This document shows, piece by piece, positions 48,153 through 59,392 of a stretch of 64,000 bases of DNA (the stretch's first letter is position 1; each line of letters starts with the position of its first letter). The DNA lies in contig CM054114.1 in assembly GCA_028673005.1 (NCBI GenBank), positions 26,464,869-26,528,868 of the forward strand, given 5' to 3'. This stretch comes from Tanypteryx hageni. Lineage: Eukaryota > Arthropoda > Insecta > Odonata > Petaluridae. Position numbers and translations under genes: made by a program. The notes beneath the pieces are model-generated. The model ran no database searches. It had not been told where the DNA came from and saw only the letters and a program-made list of their open reading frames with translations.

Positions 48153-49793
48153 CTAGTAGAAGGTGCTTGTATACTGCAAGCAATTCATCTCACATTGAAA
48201 AAACAATAATTATTCAGACCGACGTTTCATCATTACAAATATTCTTTTAATTCCAAAGATTTCACCTCCTCAGCGATTTCCGTTTTTTCCACATGTAAAA
48301 ATAATAGTTTAAAACAATCCCCAAATGTTGCAATTTTAAATATTTTACACTTTCTTCATTATAAGGTACTAATGCTACAGATTTTAGCCAAATTTTAAAG
48401 TTGTAGCACATCTATAAGTAAAATAATATTTTTCTAATTGTTTCAATTTAAATAATTTTTAACGGCCACCGCAATTCATATATGGTAAAATTGAAACGCA
48501 TATTTGTGCAAATTCACTACTCTGTAAATAGTTTGAAAATTTCAGCTTCCTAGATCATCCCGTAGTACCTAAACAGTTATCCATTTGTTTAAATTTTAAG
48601 AATTTTTAACTGCCTAACAAATAAAAATATCAAAATTTGTATAATCCCTATTTCGTTTTTTTAGAAATTTTACTTACAAAAAAAATTTCAACTCCGTTGC
48701 ACATGATTTTCCAGATTTGCTGTCCACACACACTGCCTTTTATTAATAGAGATACTTGACCATCTTGTTTTGAAAACCTGGTAGGCATGGGGCTGCCTCG
48801 CGCTATAACGACTCCATTTAAAACTGGGTCACACAAAGCAAGGCATGCCTGTAGTCATTCTATATAGTTACTTCTTACTAATGATATGCTATTGTCGTAT
48901 AGGACACTAATGTTTAGGCAATTCCAGATGAGCTGGAGACTTGAAATTTGGCACAATTATAGGTGTTTGGTCAAAACAAAACAAAAATCCAAAATTGGGA
49001 AAATTCATATTTTAAGGGACTATTTTGGCCCCATGTTTGCCCCATAAGAAAAGTATATAAATTGTATCATATTACAACTATATAGGAGGGTGTTAATCTT
49101 TAGACACTTCCAGATAAGGTAGAAAATCCAAGTTTTTTATGTGGGTAGAATTACGCAAATAAACAACTAGAAAAATCAAAAATCTATGAGTTTAACAATG
49201 CAGCCGCTAATAATTCGCAAATGTTTAAACAAATATTTAAGGATTATGTATTTCTAAAAAAAGTGCTACAAATCTAAATTTTTTTGTAAAGATAGAATTT
49301 GTAAAATAAGGGATTATAGAAATTTTGATATATTAATTCGGCTGATAAAAATTTCTTAAAATTTAAACAAATAGATGTTTAGGTACTAGGGGACAAGCTG
49401 GAAAGCTGGAATTTTAAATTTATTTAAAGCTTAGTGCAAGTGCACAAATAAACATTTGAAAATCTCCATTAGGTTGTTACTGCGGCCGTTAGATATTTTT
49501 AAAATTTAAACAGTTAGGTGTGATTTTACTTCTAGATGTGCTACAACTTTAAATTTGGCAGAAATGTGTAGCATTAGTACCTCCCAATAGAAAAAGCATA
49601 ATATTTTTAAAATTGCAAATTTTAGAGATTGCTTTAACTCCAATATTGTTCCATAAGGAAAGAACGAAAATCGATGCAGAGGTGAAAACATTGGAATTAA
49701 AAAAATATTTCTAATAGGAAAATATCTCTCTGAAAAATTAATGATTATCAAGGTGATATGAAATGCTTGCAGAATGCAAGCAACTTTTACTAG
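48153..49793. mobile_element. TIR element with long inverted arms and TA duplication
   Basis: The ends CTAGTAGAAGGTGCTTG and (reverse complement) CTAGTAAAAGTTGCTTG are inverted with two mismatches, and similarity continues inward for over 100 bp (TTTTAATTCCAAAGATTTCACC versus TTTTAATTCCAATGTTTTCACC as a diverged pair). A TA lies directly outside both ends (48151-48152, 49794-49795). The arms hold blocks shared with the 452-bp foldback. No transposase is recognisable. A TA duplication fits Tc1/mariner-type mobilisation. Confidence 0.75.
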
Positions 49794-49795
49794 TA

Positions 49796-51062
49796 TTCTA
49801 TAATGTTCAAATTTCTAATTAAATCGTTTTCTGGTTAACTAAAATATGAAGAAATTAACTTGATAAAAAACAAAATGTAAATACTAAGGTGACAACAATA
49901 ATATAACATCAGGCAATTCCAATAGATGAAATACTAAGATTATTCGTATAAAAATGAACACCTTCAGCTATTAAATGTAATGACAAATAAAAGTTATACT
50001 AGCAACAAACAACCAATACAGTCTTATATTAATTTCTAATTAAATACAAGCAGATGAATGAATTTTATAATTATAAATTTTATAAATCATTATTACCTAC
50101 ATAGAAGAAAAACCACATAAATCACGATATCCTTGGGATGAGTCAAGTAATAGTAATGGAAAACTGGACATAAACCGTTTCGATTGAATACATTCAGTTA
50201 TTAATACGTACGTACATATAATTTACATCAATTTCACGAATGTTAACTAGAATTGTGAAACATTTTGATTGCATATATTTCACAAAATTTTAACGCGCAC
50301 GACTGAGCTGACTCCATTACAAGTTCAGCAAAGGGAAGTTTTACGATACGGTAATAAATAGATTATTAGCTGTACAATAAAGGTTAAAATTAAAAGATGC
50401 TACCTCACTTGTTACGGAGGATTAACTGAACTTGAGATTAACAAATTTTTGTCACACTTGTGTTTGGAACTGATCGAAAATAAACTCAACATCGTACGGA
50501 ACTGAAAATTAGAGCAATAAATATTCGCAGAATATACTTAAGTTAATGTATGACATAAAATAAAAAACTGGTATCAAAAGAGAAATGACACTTATTCGAC
50601 AAATAAAAAGTTACTTGTTTTTCATAAAGGAATAGAAATAATTACACTAACCTCAAACATATAGAATGGCGAACATTAATTGAGTACAAAATGACATACC
50701 AGATCCAAGATCAGGCATATACATACATAATACATTAAGCCACAGAGGATGATTAAATAGGTACCACATAACCATTCCTTGTTTAAAACTTTGCATCATG
50801 GGTAATTTAAACATTTGAGTCGCTCAAATGTTATTGTTATTCTTTAGCTTTATATATGCATATTTAAAATACGTGTACCTTAAAGAATACCAAATCAAAC
50901 TGTTGTGCATTGAAGGAAACCTTACCAAGATATACTCTAAAAGATAAAACAATAATCTCCAAGACATATTATTCTTGTCAATTTTTCGTTTCGCAACTTT
51001 CATTCTACTAATTATAACTGCCGACGAAACTTATACATTTGTTTTCGCATCTCTCGTCAATC
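49796..51062. other. Unassigned AT-rich DNA
   Basis: No coding or repeat structure is supported between the TIR element and the tRNA gene. Confidence 0.4.
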
Positions 51063-51134
51063 GGGGGTATAGCTCAGTGGTAGAGCATTCGACTGCAGAT
51101 CGAGAGGTCCCCGGTTCAAACCCGGGTGCCCCCT
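51063..51134 (+). tRNA. tRNA-Cys (anticodon GCA)
   Basis: All four arms fold: acceptor GGGGGTA/TGCCCCC, D arm GCTC/GAGC, anticodon arm TTCGA/TCGAG around loop CTGCAGA with anticodon GCA at 51095-51097, and T arm CCCGG-TTCAAAC-CCGGG. The discriminator base is U, as is usual for tRNA-Cys. A and B boxes are intact and there is no intron. The gene decodes UGC/UGU. It lies about 0.8 kb downstream of the stop codon of the membrane protein gene on the opposite strand. Confidence 0.97.
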
Positions 51135-51141
51135 TTTTTTT
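51134..51141 (+). terminator. Polymerase III terminator (T run)
   Basis: Eight or more consecutive T directly follow the tRNA acceptor, the standard RNA polymerase III stop signal. Confidence 0.85.
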
Positions 51142-51510
51142 CTATCGTATTATTTTTCTTTTTAATTTTCACTTTATGTACAAGTATTCTTTTCGTAAAA
51201 AGCGTTGCATTATTTGATTAATTTATTGGCCAATAAAATTACATATTCACAGACAACAGTTGCATTGTGTATAAATATAAATCACTATGGCATATTTATA
51301 AGATGAAAATTTAAGTTTGACTAGACTGCCACAAAATGCATCTCATATAATATTTACTGCATCAGCGCTGCAATGATAATTTAGAAATCACAAGCAGTCA
51401 GTTATGTAAATCAGTAAAAATGCCAAGTGAAAGAGAACTCCACAACTCTGATTATCACAACAGATAGATTCTGTAAAGCATTCAAATATACTTTAATGTA
51501 CAAGTTTCAT

Positions 51511-51516
51511 TTTATT
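51511..51516 (-). promoter_or_regulatory. Candidate polyadenylation signal
   Basis: AATAAA on the minus strand about 430 bp past the stop codon of the membrane protein gene. An ATTAAA lies nearby at 51492-51497. Neither is proven to be used. Confidence 0.3.
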
Positions 51517-51949
51517 AAATGCACACATACTCAAAATAGTTGAACTGCATCACAGATCTATGCCACCATTCCTTCAATATATTTATGTTTGTCATGTACA
51601 TAAAAGTGCACACTAATACTTCCAAACAGCTTCCATCATTAACACAGTTCCTGATAAGCTGCTTAAGTTAGTGTCATAATATATGATTTTCGAGTTCTTA
51701 TACAAATAGTTAAGAATCAGTCGTACAATACAACATTACAAAAAATTCTTTAAAAACTATACATCAATTTTACATATGCTAATCAAAAATATAGAAAAGA
51801 ATATGACACAATTACTGGATATGGAAATGTGATTCCATTAGAGGCATTAGATATTAAAGCATTATGGTAGATTAATACTTTTTCTGTATCAATCGAAAGA
51901 TGACCATGAAGTTGATTTTTTAAGTGTTTTTCTCATAGGTCCCAAAGAT

Positions 51950-52525
51950 TCAGTTTCTGTCAACTTTGGTTTGATCTTTTGACACTTTCGGACCATTCTC
52001 TTCGAGATGATCCGTAGTTAGGACATAGATCGGAGCTGGACTCGAGGGCGGAGTCTGTACCACATCATTAGTCTTGTAATAAGAACCACCATCTTCCATG
52101 TCTCCTATAACCACACCCTTTTTGGTGCTGTCCATTGTGTTGCACCACCTGCTACTCGTCGCCCGCCCTCTTTGCACCATGAGCAGAACCGAAAGTATGC
52201 ATATTATGAAGGAAGAAACGGCACACACTCCCAAGAGGGCAGCACCACTACTACTGCCACTGCCATTAAGCGATCTGTTACCGAACAAGGGACTTTCCTG
52301 GGCAGGGTCTTTGTCGCTTCCCTCAGACAAGAATATCTCGCGATGCTCGAGTGCTATGACACGCTGGCCAGCCGAGGTGACTGGTCTGTGGCTGAAGTAA
52401 GAGCTGGTGATCTCGGCCACCATCTTGCGGAGTCCTTCCTCTTTTTTCTCAGAATTCTCACTTTCCTTCTCCTTCAGTGATTTTTTCTCCATGTCAACGT
52501 CGACCACCACCTGTTTCGCTTTGAC
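51950..52525 (-). CDS. Last coding exon: juxtamembrane stalk, TM helix, cytoplasmic tail
   Basis: Acceptor TTTGTCTCAG lies immediately upstream of 52525 and the exon joins the previous one in phase 0 (...QLEQM then VKAKQVVVDV). It encodes a charged stalk (KKSLKEKESENSEKKEEG), a potential N-glycosylation and Ser/Gly linker (NRSLNGSGSSS), a 20-odd residue hydrophobic helix ALLGVCAVSSFIICILSVLL, and a basic start of the tail (MVQRGR). The tail carries Pro/Ser motifs (TPPSSPAPIYVL) and ends at TGA 51950. This defines a type I single-pass membrane protein with a tail of about 75 residues. The helix is followed by positive charge, as expected for the cytosolic side. Confidence 0.85.
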   Translation of the reverse strand, partial: VKAKQVVVDVDMEKKSLKEKESENSEKKEEGLRKMVAEITSSYFSHRPVTSAGQRVIALEHREIFLSEGSDKDPAQESPLFGNRSLNGSGSSSGAALLGVCAVSSFIICILSVLLMVQRGRATSSRWCNTMDSTKKGVVIGDMEDGGSYYKTNDVVQTPPSSPAPIYVLTTDHLEENGPKVSKDQTKVDRN

Positions 52526-52883
52526 CTGAGACAAAGCAAAGAAAGATTTAAGTTTTACAAAACCCTTGTTTTTAATTATCATCATTCAATCCAAAATTGT
52601 CCAGGCACTTCATTTAGAGAATCATACAACAGTTAAATAATTACAATAACACTTATTAGCAAATTTAAACAAAAATGTACTCCAAAGACAAAATTACTTT
52701 TTAAAATTGAAGTTTACCAAATCTACAAAAGTAATGAGATCTTTTATTGACAACAAAAAATAATTGAAAATGAGCTTATACTGATGAAACCATTCATGAA
52801 ATAATTTTTATAGAAAATGTAATCAATCTAGTTTTTAATATACATCAGAAAAAACTCAAAAATATATTTTTTAATTATCTCAC

Positions 52884-53125
52884 CATTTGTTCAAGCTGAT
52901 AGGCAACATCCACTTTGTTTGGGCCAATTAGAGAAAACTGTACATGAGTTGTGTCACCATCACTGTCAGACAGTCGAGATTCTACCTCGATAGTATCAGC
53001 CTTAATCTTTGCTCCCATTCTATTGAGTATTTCTCTAACAGACGCTATCACAGCTTTCTTCTTCATCCCAACGTGACTTCCATGGAATCCTAGGTGAATT
53101 TCTACAGCTTCAATAGGTGTGGGCA
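52884..53125 (-). CDS. Exon: juxtamembrane domain, EpCAM-like
   Basis: The exon lies between acceptor ACAATTCTAG and donor GTGAGA. It joins the previous exon in phase 1, giving Leu-Pro-Thr-Pro right after the last Tg1 cysteine, and the next in phase 0. It encodes VEIHLGFHGSHVGMKKKAV, then IREILNR-like helix residues, a predicted strand TIEVESRL, and NKVDVAYQLEQM. The alternating strand/helix pattern between a Tg1 domain and the membrane, and the DVAY..E..VK motif, recall the C-terminal ectodomain of vertebrate EpCAM/TROP2. It has no cysteine. Assignment by memory of that family, so tentative; the exon itself is well supported. Confidence 0.8.
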
Positions 53126-54503
53126 CTAGAATTGTCATGAAAATAAAAAATAACATTAAAAATGTTACATTTCTTGCTATTATTAATGTAAACAAGGAGT
53201 CCAAACCAGGACTAATGCAGGCTGGTTCCCCAAAGTTGACATCCCGAACTGATTACTTATGTACATTGACAGGAAATGTTTCAGTATATGTTAGTCATTC
53301 CAAGGAATTGTCATATCATAAATGCCACTTCTAGTTCATAGTTTATAAACGGTACAGAAAAATTGGAAAACAAATTAATAGAGCATTATCAGGTTAAAAA
53401 TACTAAAGTAAATGTCAACATCTCTTTCTGACATATTTTATGTGTATTTTTTTAAATAAATGAATTTAATAAATGTTGCTGTTTATACGCAAATATGTAT
53501 GGATCAGCTGTCCATTGCTGAAAGGTAGTCGAGCGGAAAAGAAAATAACCCCTTTGTTCACTCATCTACATATGCTTAAGCCGAGTTCAGTAATAATCGT
53601 CTCCATGGCAACAATCCCATAAAATGCGATTTAAAATGCAAAAACACTATGTTTTAATACAAATTCAGGAAAATATGATCAATTACCAAAATTCGGTGAT
53701 AAGAATTAGAATCTACGTTCTTTTTCCCTTAGAACAGCACAAACCTCACTTCGATATAACAATTTTAAGATATTTCAATGTATTAAAGAAAAAATCTCTG
53801 CATGATGGATTTGAGATTTCCTATGTAAAACAAATAGGCAATAAACGTTCTTGGAATCGAACACGGAATTTCAATCTGCACCAAATAAAATATAGCCCGG
53901 AGGTGGGCCCTGGTAGCAGAAGCCTCATCCCAAGTTTCATGAAAATCGGTCCATTGGTTCAAAAGTTGTTAGTAGGGGACACACACACACAGACAGGGCC
54001 ATTTCATAAGGCTGTTTCCTTTGGAAACCAGCCTAAAAATTAAAGTAAAATATAATCCCATTCATACTGTTTTTGATAACGTAGCCTTGAGAAATAACTA
54101 TGGGAATTTTGGGACTTTTTAACACAAAATATTCAGGCCTTTAGTGAACGTGAAATGAAATTGTTTCTAACAAAAAACCTTTTTAGAACATAGTACGCAA
54201 CCCCTAATCTAAAAAGTTTGGGACCAGAGAGTATCCAGATTTTGGAATTTTCCAGACATGTTTAAAAGTCCAAGCATGTATGATTAGTGCTTATAAAATA
54301 ATGTAGAATTCAAGTAACTAAACAGTTAATTTAATCTAAGCTAATGAAATAAGAGAAATAATAAGTGTGTGTTGTGTAATCTTCCATTGCATCCCCTCCT
54401 AATGATGTCTGGGTGTGGATGGGCTTGTGAACACATCAAATTGAAAAACATCCAGTTTTGGGAATTATGGATAAAAGGTTGAGTAGCATAAATAAAATCT
54501 TAC
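53126..54503 (-). other. Intron with SINE-like repeat
   Basis: The intron lies between the last Tg1 exon and the juxtamembrane exon, with GT at 54503-54502 and AG at 53127-53126. It contains the repeat copy at 53789-54000. Confidence 0.75.
53789..54000 (+). repeat. Dispersed SINE-like repeat, copy 2
   Basis: Matches 3508-3732 in reverse complement over about 200 bp, with TGATGGATTTGAGATTTCC, CTTGGAATCGAACACGG, TTTCATGAAAATCGGTCC and ATTGGTTCAAAAGTT shared or nearly so. It ends in an ACACACAC microsatellite. Confidence 0.7.
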
Positions 54504-54637
54504 AGCATAACTTTGTTCCTCTCTTGAACGTGGTTGTATTGGGTAATTGGTTTCCTGCCTCATCAACACACCAGCATTCCTGAAAACTCTCTCCAGAACT
54601 GGTTTGCATAGGATGATAGCACTGCATGGGCAGGAAT
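54504..54637 (-). CDS. Exon: second half of thyroglobulin type-1 domain 3
   Basis: Bounded by acceptor CCCCAAAG and donor GTAAGA. It enters in phase 2 (AG|A) and leaves in phase 1. It encodes FLPMQCYHP, then SFQECWCVDEAGNQLPNTTT and FKRGTKLC. QC...CWCVD..G...P.T.....C is the core of a thyroglobulin type-1 repeat; the first cysteine (PTRCQAMQKNGDL) lies in the preceding exon. Tg1 domains often inhibit cysteine proteases. Confidence 0.9.
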
Positions 54638-57253
54638 CTTTGGGGAAAAATTTTAATATATGATTCATATAATTATTAATAAGTAAATTTATAATAAAAT
54701 CTTGTGTTTTATCTTTATTTAATTTGTGGGAAAAATAAATTTAATAGATTTCTTGTTTAGAATTTGGATCCATTTAAAGAAAAGGCAAGAATTAAAATTT
54801 TGTGTTATTTATTAAGTATTTCAATTAAATTTCATATTTACAACAATTTATCATTCATGAATAAAAATTCTTAACCTCCTTTATCAACACACATAAAAAT
54901 TAATAAGTTGTAAACAATCCTATCCTAACATATCATGTACATAGAATGTAGATCAAATAATACTTAAATAATGATATTGACAAAAAATAAGCTACACAGT
55001 TTTCGAGCAATGCTGTTATGTTAAAGAATTTTATAGGACAAAGAGTAAAATGAGAACAAAAAAATGTATTTGCACTGATCATAAGACAGAGATTCATCAA
55101 TTTACCAAAGAATAGCTTCATATGACCAGTATTGACAGCAGAGATACAATAATAAATAAAATTTTAATTACTTTTATATTAATGCAATAAAAAGGAAAAT
55201 GAAAAAAAAATCCAGCAGGAGCTACTTTTATTTGGAGTTCTGCAAATTTTCTAATCACAAGGATTTCAATTTTAGGGTTCACTAATGATATGAACAATGA
55301 TTTGAATTTTCGAGAAGATAATACTAATAATACACACATACATATATGCAAGGTGTCCTCTGATTATATTTTGAAAAGTTAAAATTTGTTGATATTAAAA
55401 AAGGTCCAGGTCCTGACAATATTCCTCCACTTTTGATTAAAGAATTTTCTAGTGCATTATGTTTTCACCACTCATACTTTTTATTCTGTCACTTTCTTCA
55501 GGTGTATTTCCAAGCTATTGGAAAATTAGTCACGTCATTCCAATTTATAAAAAAGGCGAAAAATCTGATATTACTAATTATCGACCTGTGCCTATTCAAA
55601 CATGTCTTTCTAAATTGTTCCAAAGCTTAGTTCTTGATATGCTAACTCCACTTTTAAAAAACATTATCATTGATCAACAACATGGGTTTATGGCAAATCG
55701 TTCTACTGTCACCAATTTATTAGTTTTTGAGGAAAATATTTATAGTGCTTTAAATAATAATTTGCAAGTCGATGCTGTTTATACAGATTTTAGTAAGGCT
55801 TTTGATACAGTGGACCATGGCTTGTTGATTAATAAATTAGAAACTGTAGGCATCAGTGGTACTATGCTGTCTTGGCTGAATAGTTATTTAGTTGGTAGAC
55901 ATCAATATGTTCAAGTTAAATCCTTTTCTTCATATGCATTTGACGTGACATCAGGAGTTCCCCAGGGCTCCCATTTGGGGCCATTATTATTTAATATCTT
56001 TGTTAATGGTATATTTAATTATGTGCAAAACGTAAATATACTTCTCTTTGCAGATGACTTAAAAATTTATAAAACGATACATTCCTCTAGTGATTGTGAT
56101 ATTATACAATTGGCTATGAATAACTTATTCAGATGGTGTACTGACAACAAAATGCAATTGACAATCTCTAAATGTAATGTCATCACCTTTCATAAATGCA
56201 AATATCCTGTTTTAGAACTTTATTTTATAAATGATGATTTATGATATAAATGATAGTACTTAATAGAGCTAACGAAATTAGGGATTTGGGTGTGTGTTTT
56301 GATTCTTTATTTATGTTTTCTAGCTATATTAATTCTGTTGTAAAGAACGGATTACAAATGCTTGGATTTATTTTAAGGAATACTAGCATGTTCTGAAATG
56401 TCACTTCTTTAAAGATACTGTATTGTTCCCTAGTAAGACCCCATTTAGAATATGCTTCACCTGTGTGGTGACCATATTACCAAAGCCATTCTCACTCAAT
56501 TGAGAAAGTTCAGCATAAGTTTTTAAGGCTGGTTAATTTCAAACTCGGGTATTGCACATCTGACATACATTACAACACCTTCTTTCTAGTCTCAACTTAA
56601 AAACACTACATTTCCATTGAGAAACCTCTGATATTGTAACATTACTAAAAACAGTAAATTCCACTTATGACTGCCCTGATCTATTATCATTAATTCAGTT
56701 TTGCATACCATCTTATAATACTAGATCCACCGATATATTTTTTAACAACGCCTGAACTACAAATTATGTATACAACTCACCAATAAACTGCCTTCAACAT
56801 TTAGGTAATTTGTTTTTATCTCATAATTCTTTAGACATTTTCGAAATTACCGTTAAAAAAATCAAGGCAATCCCTGAGTCTATGTAGTAATTGTGTGTTC
56901 TGGTCATATTTTATGCAGGTTATGAAGTATATATTTTATGTATTATTTAAATTAGGTATGTTTTACTTATGTATGTACTGTAACATTTATGATCAGGTAT
57001 GCATACCTTATGCATTATTATGTATGTATTATACATGTACTGTTGTTTTATCTTATACTGTAATTTGGCATATTACCCGTATTGATTTATTAAAACAATT
57101 ATGACTAAAATAATAATTATGGCTAAAAAGTTATTAGAAAAGTGGCACATTTGAAACAAAACAAAAAAAATTAAAATTTATTAAAAAATAGAGATGTCGG
57201 AAGAAATGGGATTCAGTAACAAGATGTCTTTATTGAAATTGGGATAAATTTAC
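54638..57253 (-). other. Intron with reverse transcriptase fragment
   Basis: The intron splits the third Tg1 domain, with GT at 57253-57252 and AG at 54639-54638. A jockey/CR1-like fragment (55381-56610) lies inside, antisense to the gene. Confidence 0.8.
55381..56610 (+). pseudogene. Jockey/CR1-like reverse transcriptase fragment in an intron
   Basis: The plus strand reads KKGPGPDNIPPLLIKEF, shifts frame near 55455, and then runs openly to 56244 with YKKGEKSDITNYRPV, YTDFSKAFDTVDHGLL, SGVPQGSHLGPLLFN and the catalytic FADDLKIYK box. After a stop, further frames give NEIRDLGVCFDS and SLVRPHLEYASPVW, the thumb region. All RT motifs are in order. The endonuclease and N-terminus are missing, with about three lesions. 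It is antisense to the host gene, so harmless to splicing in principle. It is distinct from the 45840-46366 copy. Confidence 0.88.
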
Positions 57254-57515
57254 CTCCCCTCTGCATCACATTTCACAGTGAAAGGACCCTCTCCAGCTGA
57301 TAAGTCTCCATTCTTTTGCATGGCCTGACACCTAGTTGGAGGATGAGTAGATTCATGAGGAGTCTCAACAGTCGAAGATACTATTTCCTGCAGATACGGA
57401 GCCACTGTGCTAATAATGATCTCCTCGATATCAAATTTGGATTCTTCTAAAAGTTGGTCAATAGGTTGAGCCAAATCCTCATCTTGAGAAAACCAATCTC
57501 TTTCAAAGTCTCTTG
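57254..57515 (-). CDS. Exon: linker and first part of thyroglobulin type-1 domain 3
   Basis: Acceptor TTGATCTTTTACAG, then the exon joins in phase 1 to the previous Tg1 exon (A|CA = Thr). It encodes an acidic linker (RDFERDWFSQDEDLAQPIDQ, then LLEESKFDIEEIIISTVAPY) with predicted helix character, and then PTRCQAMQKNGDLSAGE and VKCDAEGR, the opening of a Tg1 repeat. It ends at donor GTAAAT in phase 2. The linker has no known domain. Confidence 0.85.
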
Positions 57516-58739
57516 CTGTAAAAGATCAAAACGATAATCATTCAACAACATGTGCTTATTTCTCCATTCACTATAATTTATATACAATAAAATCAAATGC
57601 ACTAAATATTTCATTAAATATGACTGGATAGCAATACCTTACTAATTTTAGAATTACAAAACGAATCAAGATGTTTATGGCGAATTTTTTTTCTGCCACC
57701 AATAAAACTAATCCTAATGTGAAAAGTTCATTGTATCTTCAACTGCAAAAAGACCGGACTGTTTACTTTTATTTACAGAAATTTTTAATGAAGTTACATT
57801 TTTCACTCTTCTCCAATCCCTAATCTAGTTACAAATTAGCTAAAATTTTCCCTCTAGCTGAATATATACCCTTTTCCTCAGAATAATTAGATAACATTTA
57901 TTTTTCAATGAAATAAATTACCGTATTTACCCCAATCCAAGATGAGATTTTTTTTCCAAATTTCAGCTTGCAAAAATCAAGTCATCTTAAATTCGAGTAT
58001 GAAGTGGTATACCATCAATCCATCACAGTCAATTCATTGTGCATCCATTCATCGCATGTCAATTCATCACACGACATCATTGCATGTTAATACATCGCAT
58101 GACAAATCATCGCGTGTCAATTCATAGCTTGACAAATTCTTCACAAGACAAATTGAAAGGTGAAACACCATAACTGGTGTACGGCAGGGGGAGCAGTGAG
58201 TGATGAATTGATGTGCTATGAGTTTGTCGTGCAGTGTAATGATGCGTGACGAATTTTTCATGCTACGAACTAACTGTGACGAATTGATACACGACGAGTT
58301 GTTGTAGAGCTGTGGGGAGTATGGTTACTCGTTTAATTGTTGTTTTTTAAAAACAAATTAAACATAAGATAAAATAATTGTGTCTACTAAAATTTTTCAT
58401 TTCAAACTTATGATCCGGTTTTTAATTAATGCAGTATTAATTTTTAAAAATACAATAAAAAATTTGCTATTTTCTCAAAAAGAAATTCGTAACAAACCAC
58501 TTTAATTAATGAATGAACTACTTTATCTATACTGTGTGTGTTTGAAATATACACCAAATACATTCAGTGAGAAATTACGTCATATCTTTTTTCTGTTTTG
58601 ACAGTTCGCTAAAAGGGGAGAGTCGTCTTAGATTAGGGGTCATCTTGGATTCGTAAATATGGTAATACATTTGGCAGAATTTATTTCATTTTAGCCATCT
58701 TGTGTCAAGCAAGATGAATTCCGCTCAAAATTAACTCAC
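57516..58739 (-). other. Intron with TIR element
   Basis: Between the second Tg1 exon and the linker exon; donor GTGAGT at 58739-58734. It holds the inverted-repeat element at 57919-58664. Confidence 0.75.
57919..58664. mobile_element. TIR element with internal inverted minisatellite
   Basis: The left end TACCGTATTTACCCC then AATCCAAGATGA and the right end (reverse complement TACCATATTTACG then AATCCAAGATGA) are inverted. Inside, 58015-58135 repeats a degenerate unit TCAATTCATCACATGACA, while 58195-58300 holds the same unit in the opposite orientation (GACGAATTGATACACGACGA). No transposase is seen. The target duplication is unclear. Confidence 0.7.
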
Positions 58740-59045
58740 TTTTTCCAGAACGACGTCTAGCCGAATTAGTCGATACAGGGATCAACTTTTCACATTCAGA
58801 TGGTTCCAGTTTCCTCTTTGAAATTGTTCCTTTAACTGGAGTCCCTGAGATTGGATCTACGCACCAGCAGAGGGGAGTATTAGCACCATCCAAGCATTGC
58901 GATACCTCCCAAGCACCACTTCCTGGGATGCAGCGAGGGACAAAAGTTGCTGCCACACCAGCAGCAGCGTGACTTCCTGTTAGTTTAGATAATCTCTGCG
59001 CCAGTTGTTCACTGCGAAGTCTTGCCCTCTCACATTTTGTTGGTG
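58740..59045 (-). CDS. Exon: thyroglobulin type-1 domain 2
   Basis: Acceptor TTATTCTTAG and donor GTGAGT; phase 1 on both sides. It encodes PTKCERARLRSEQLAQRL, then FVPRCIPGSGAWEVSQCLDG, then PLCWCVDPISGTPVKGT and a final C in EPSECEKL, so all Tg1 cysteines are present (C...C...QC...CWCVD...C). A short Arg-rich end (NSARRRSGK) could be a furin-type processing site before the linker. Confidence 0.92.
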
Positions 59046-59392
59046 CTAAGAATAATGAACAAGTCACATTAACTCCTTGCATGAAATCAGTGGACATAGT
59101 GATCATTTTTAATAGGGCTCTGAATTTAGGCAACCACAAAAAAGCATAAATAATTAATTGAGATTTATGTCAGGAACCAAAGAATAACCAAATATTTTGC
59201 TTAATTACGTTTCTTAATCATTTCCATTCCTGTGGTATGCTCAAAAACATTTAATTAACATAATGTTCAAAACAATTGTGGCTTTATATAAAGGTTGCAT
59301 TCAAGAATAATTTAGTTATCAAAATATCATGACAAAAACAAATGAATGACTACCATTTAAAAATAATATACCTCTAATAAAAGTATAATTAC
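59046..59392 (-). other. Short intron
   Basis: The intron between Kunitz and Tg1 exons, GT at 59392-59391 and AG at 59047-59046. No repeat is seen inside. Confidence 0.85.

Noticed and set aside
47957..48250. Repeated peptide starting MSTHQSDDFRL, also seen at 42223-42468 and 45514-45723
   Set aside because: Translation of the Penelope-like LTR, which is repeated as DNA; no protein function.
50975..51217. Open frame through the tRNA gene
   Set aside because: The tRNA explains the sequence; the frame is incidental.
52098..52480. Plus-strand frames over the TM exon
   Set aside because: Antisense shadows of the well-supported minus-strand exon.
58001..58300. Possible CRISPR-like repeat array
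   Set aside because: The units are degenerate, lack regular spacers and switch orientation; the context is a eukaryotic intron within a TIR element.
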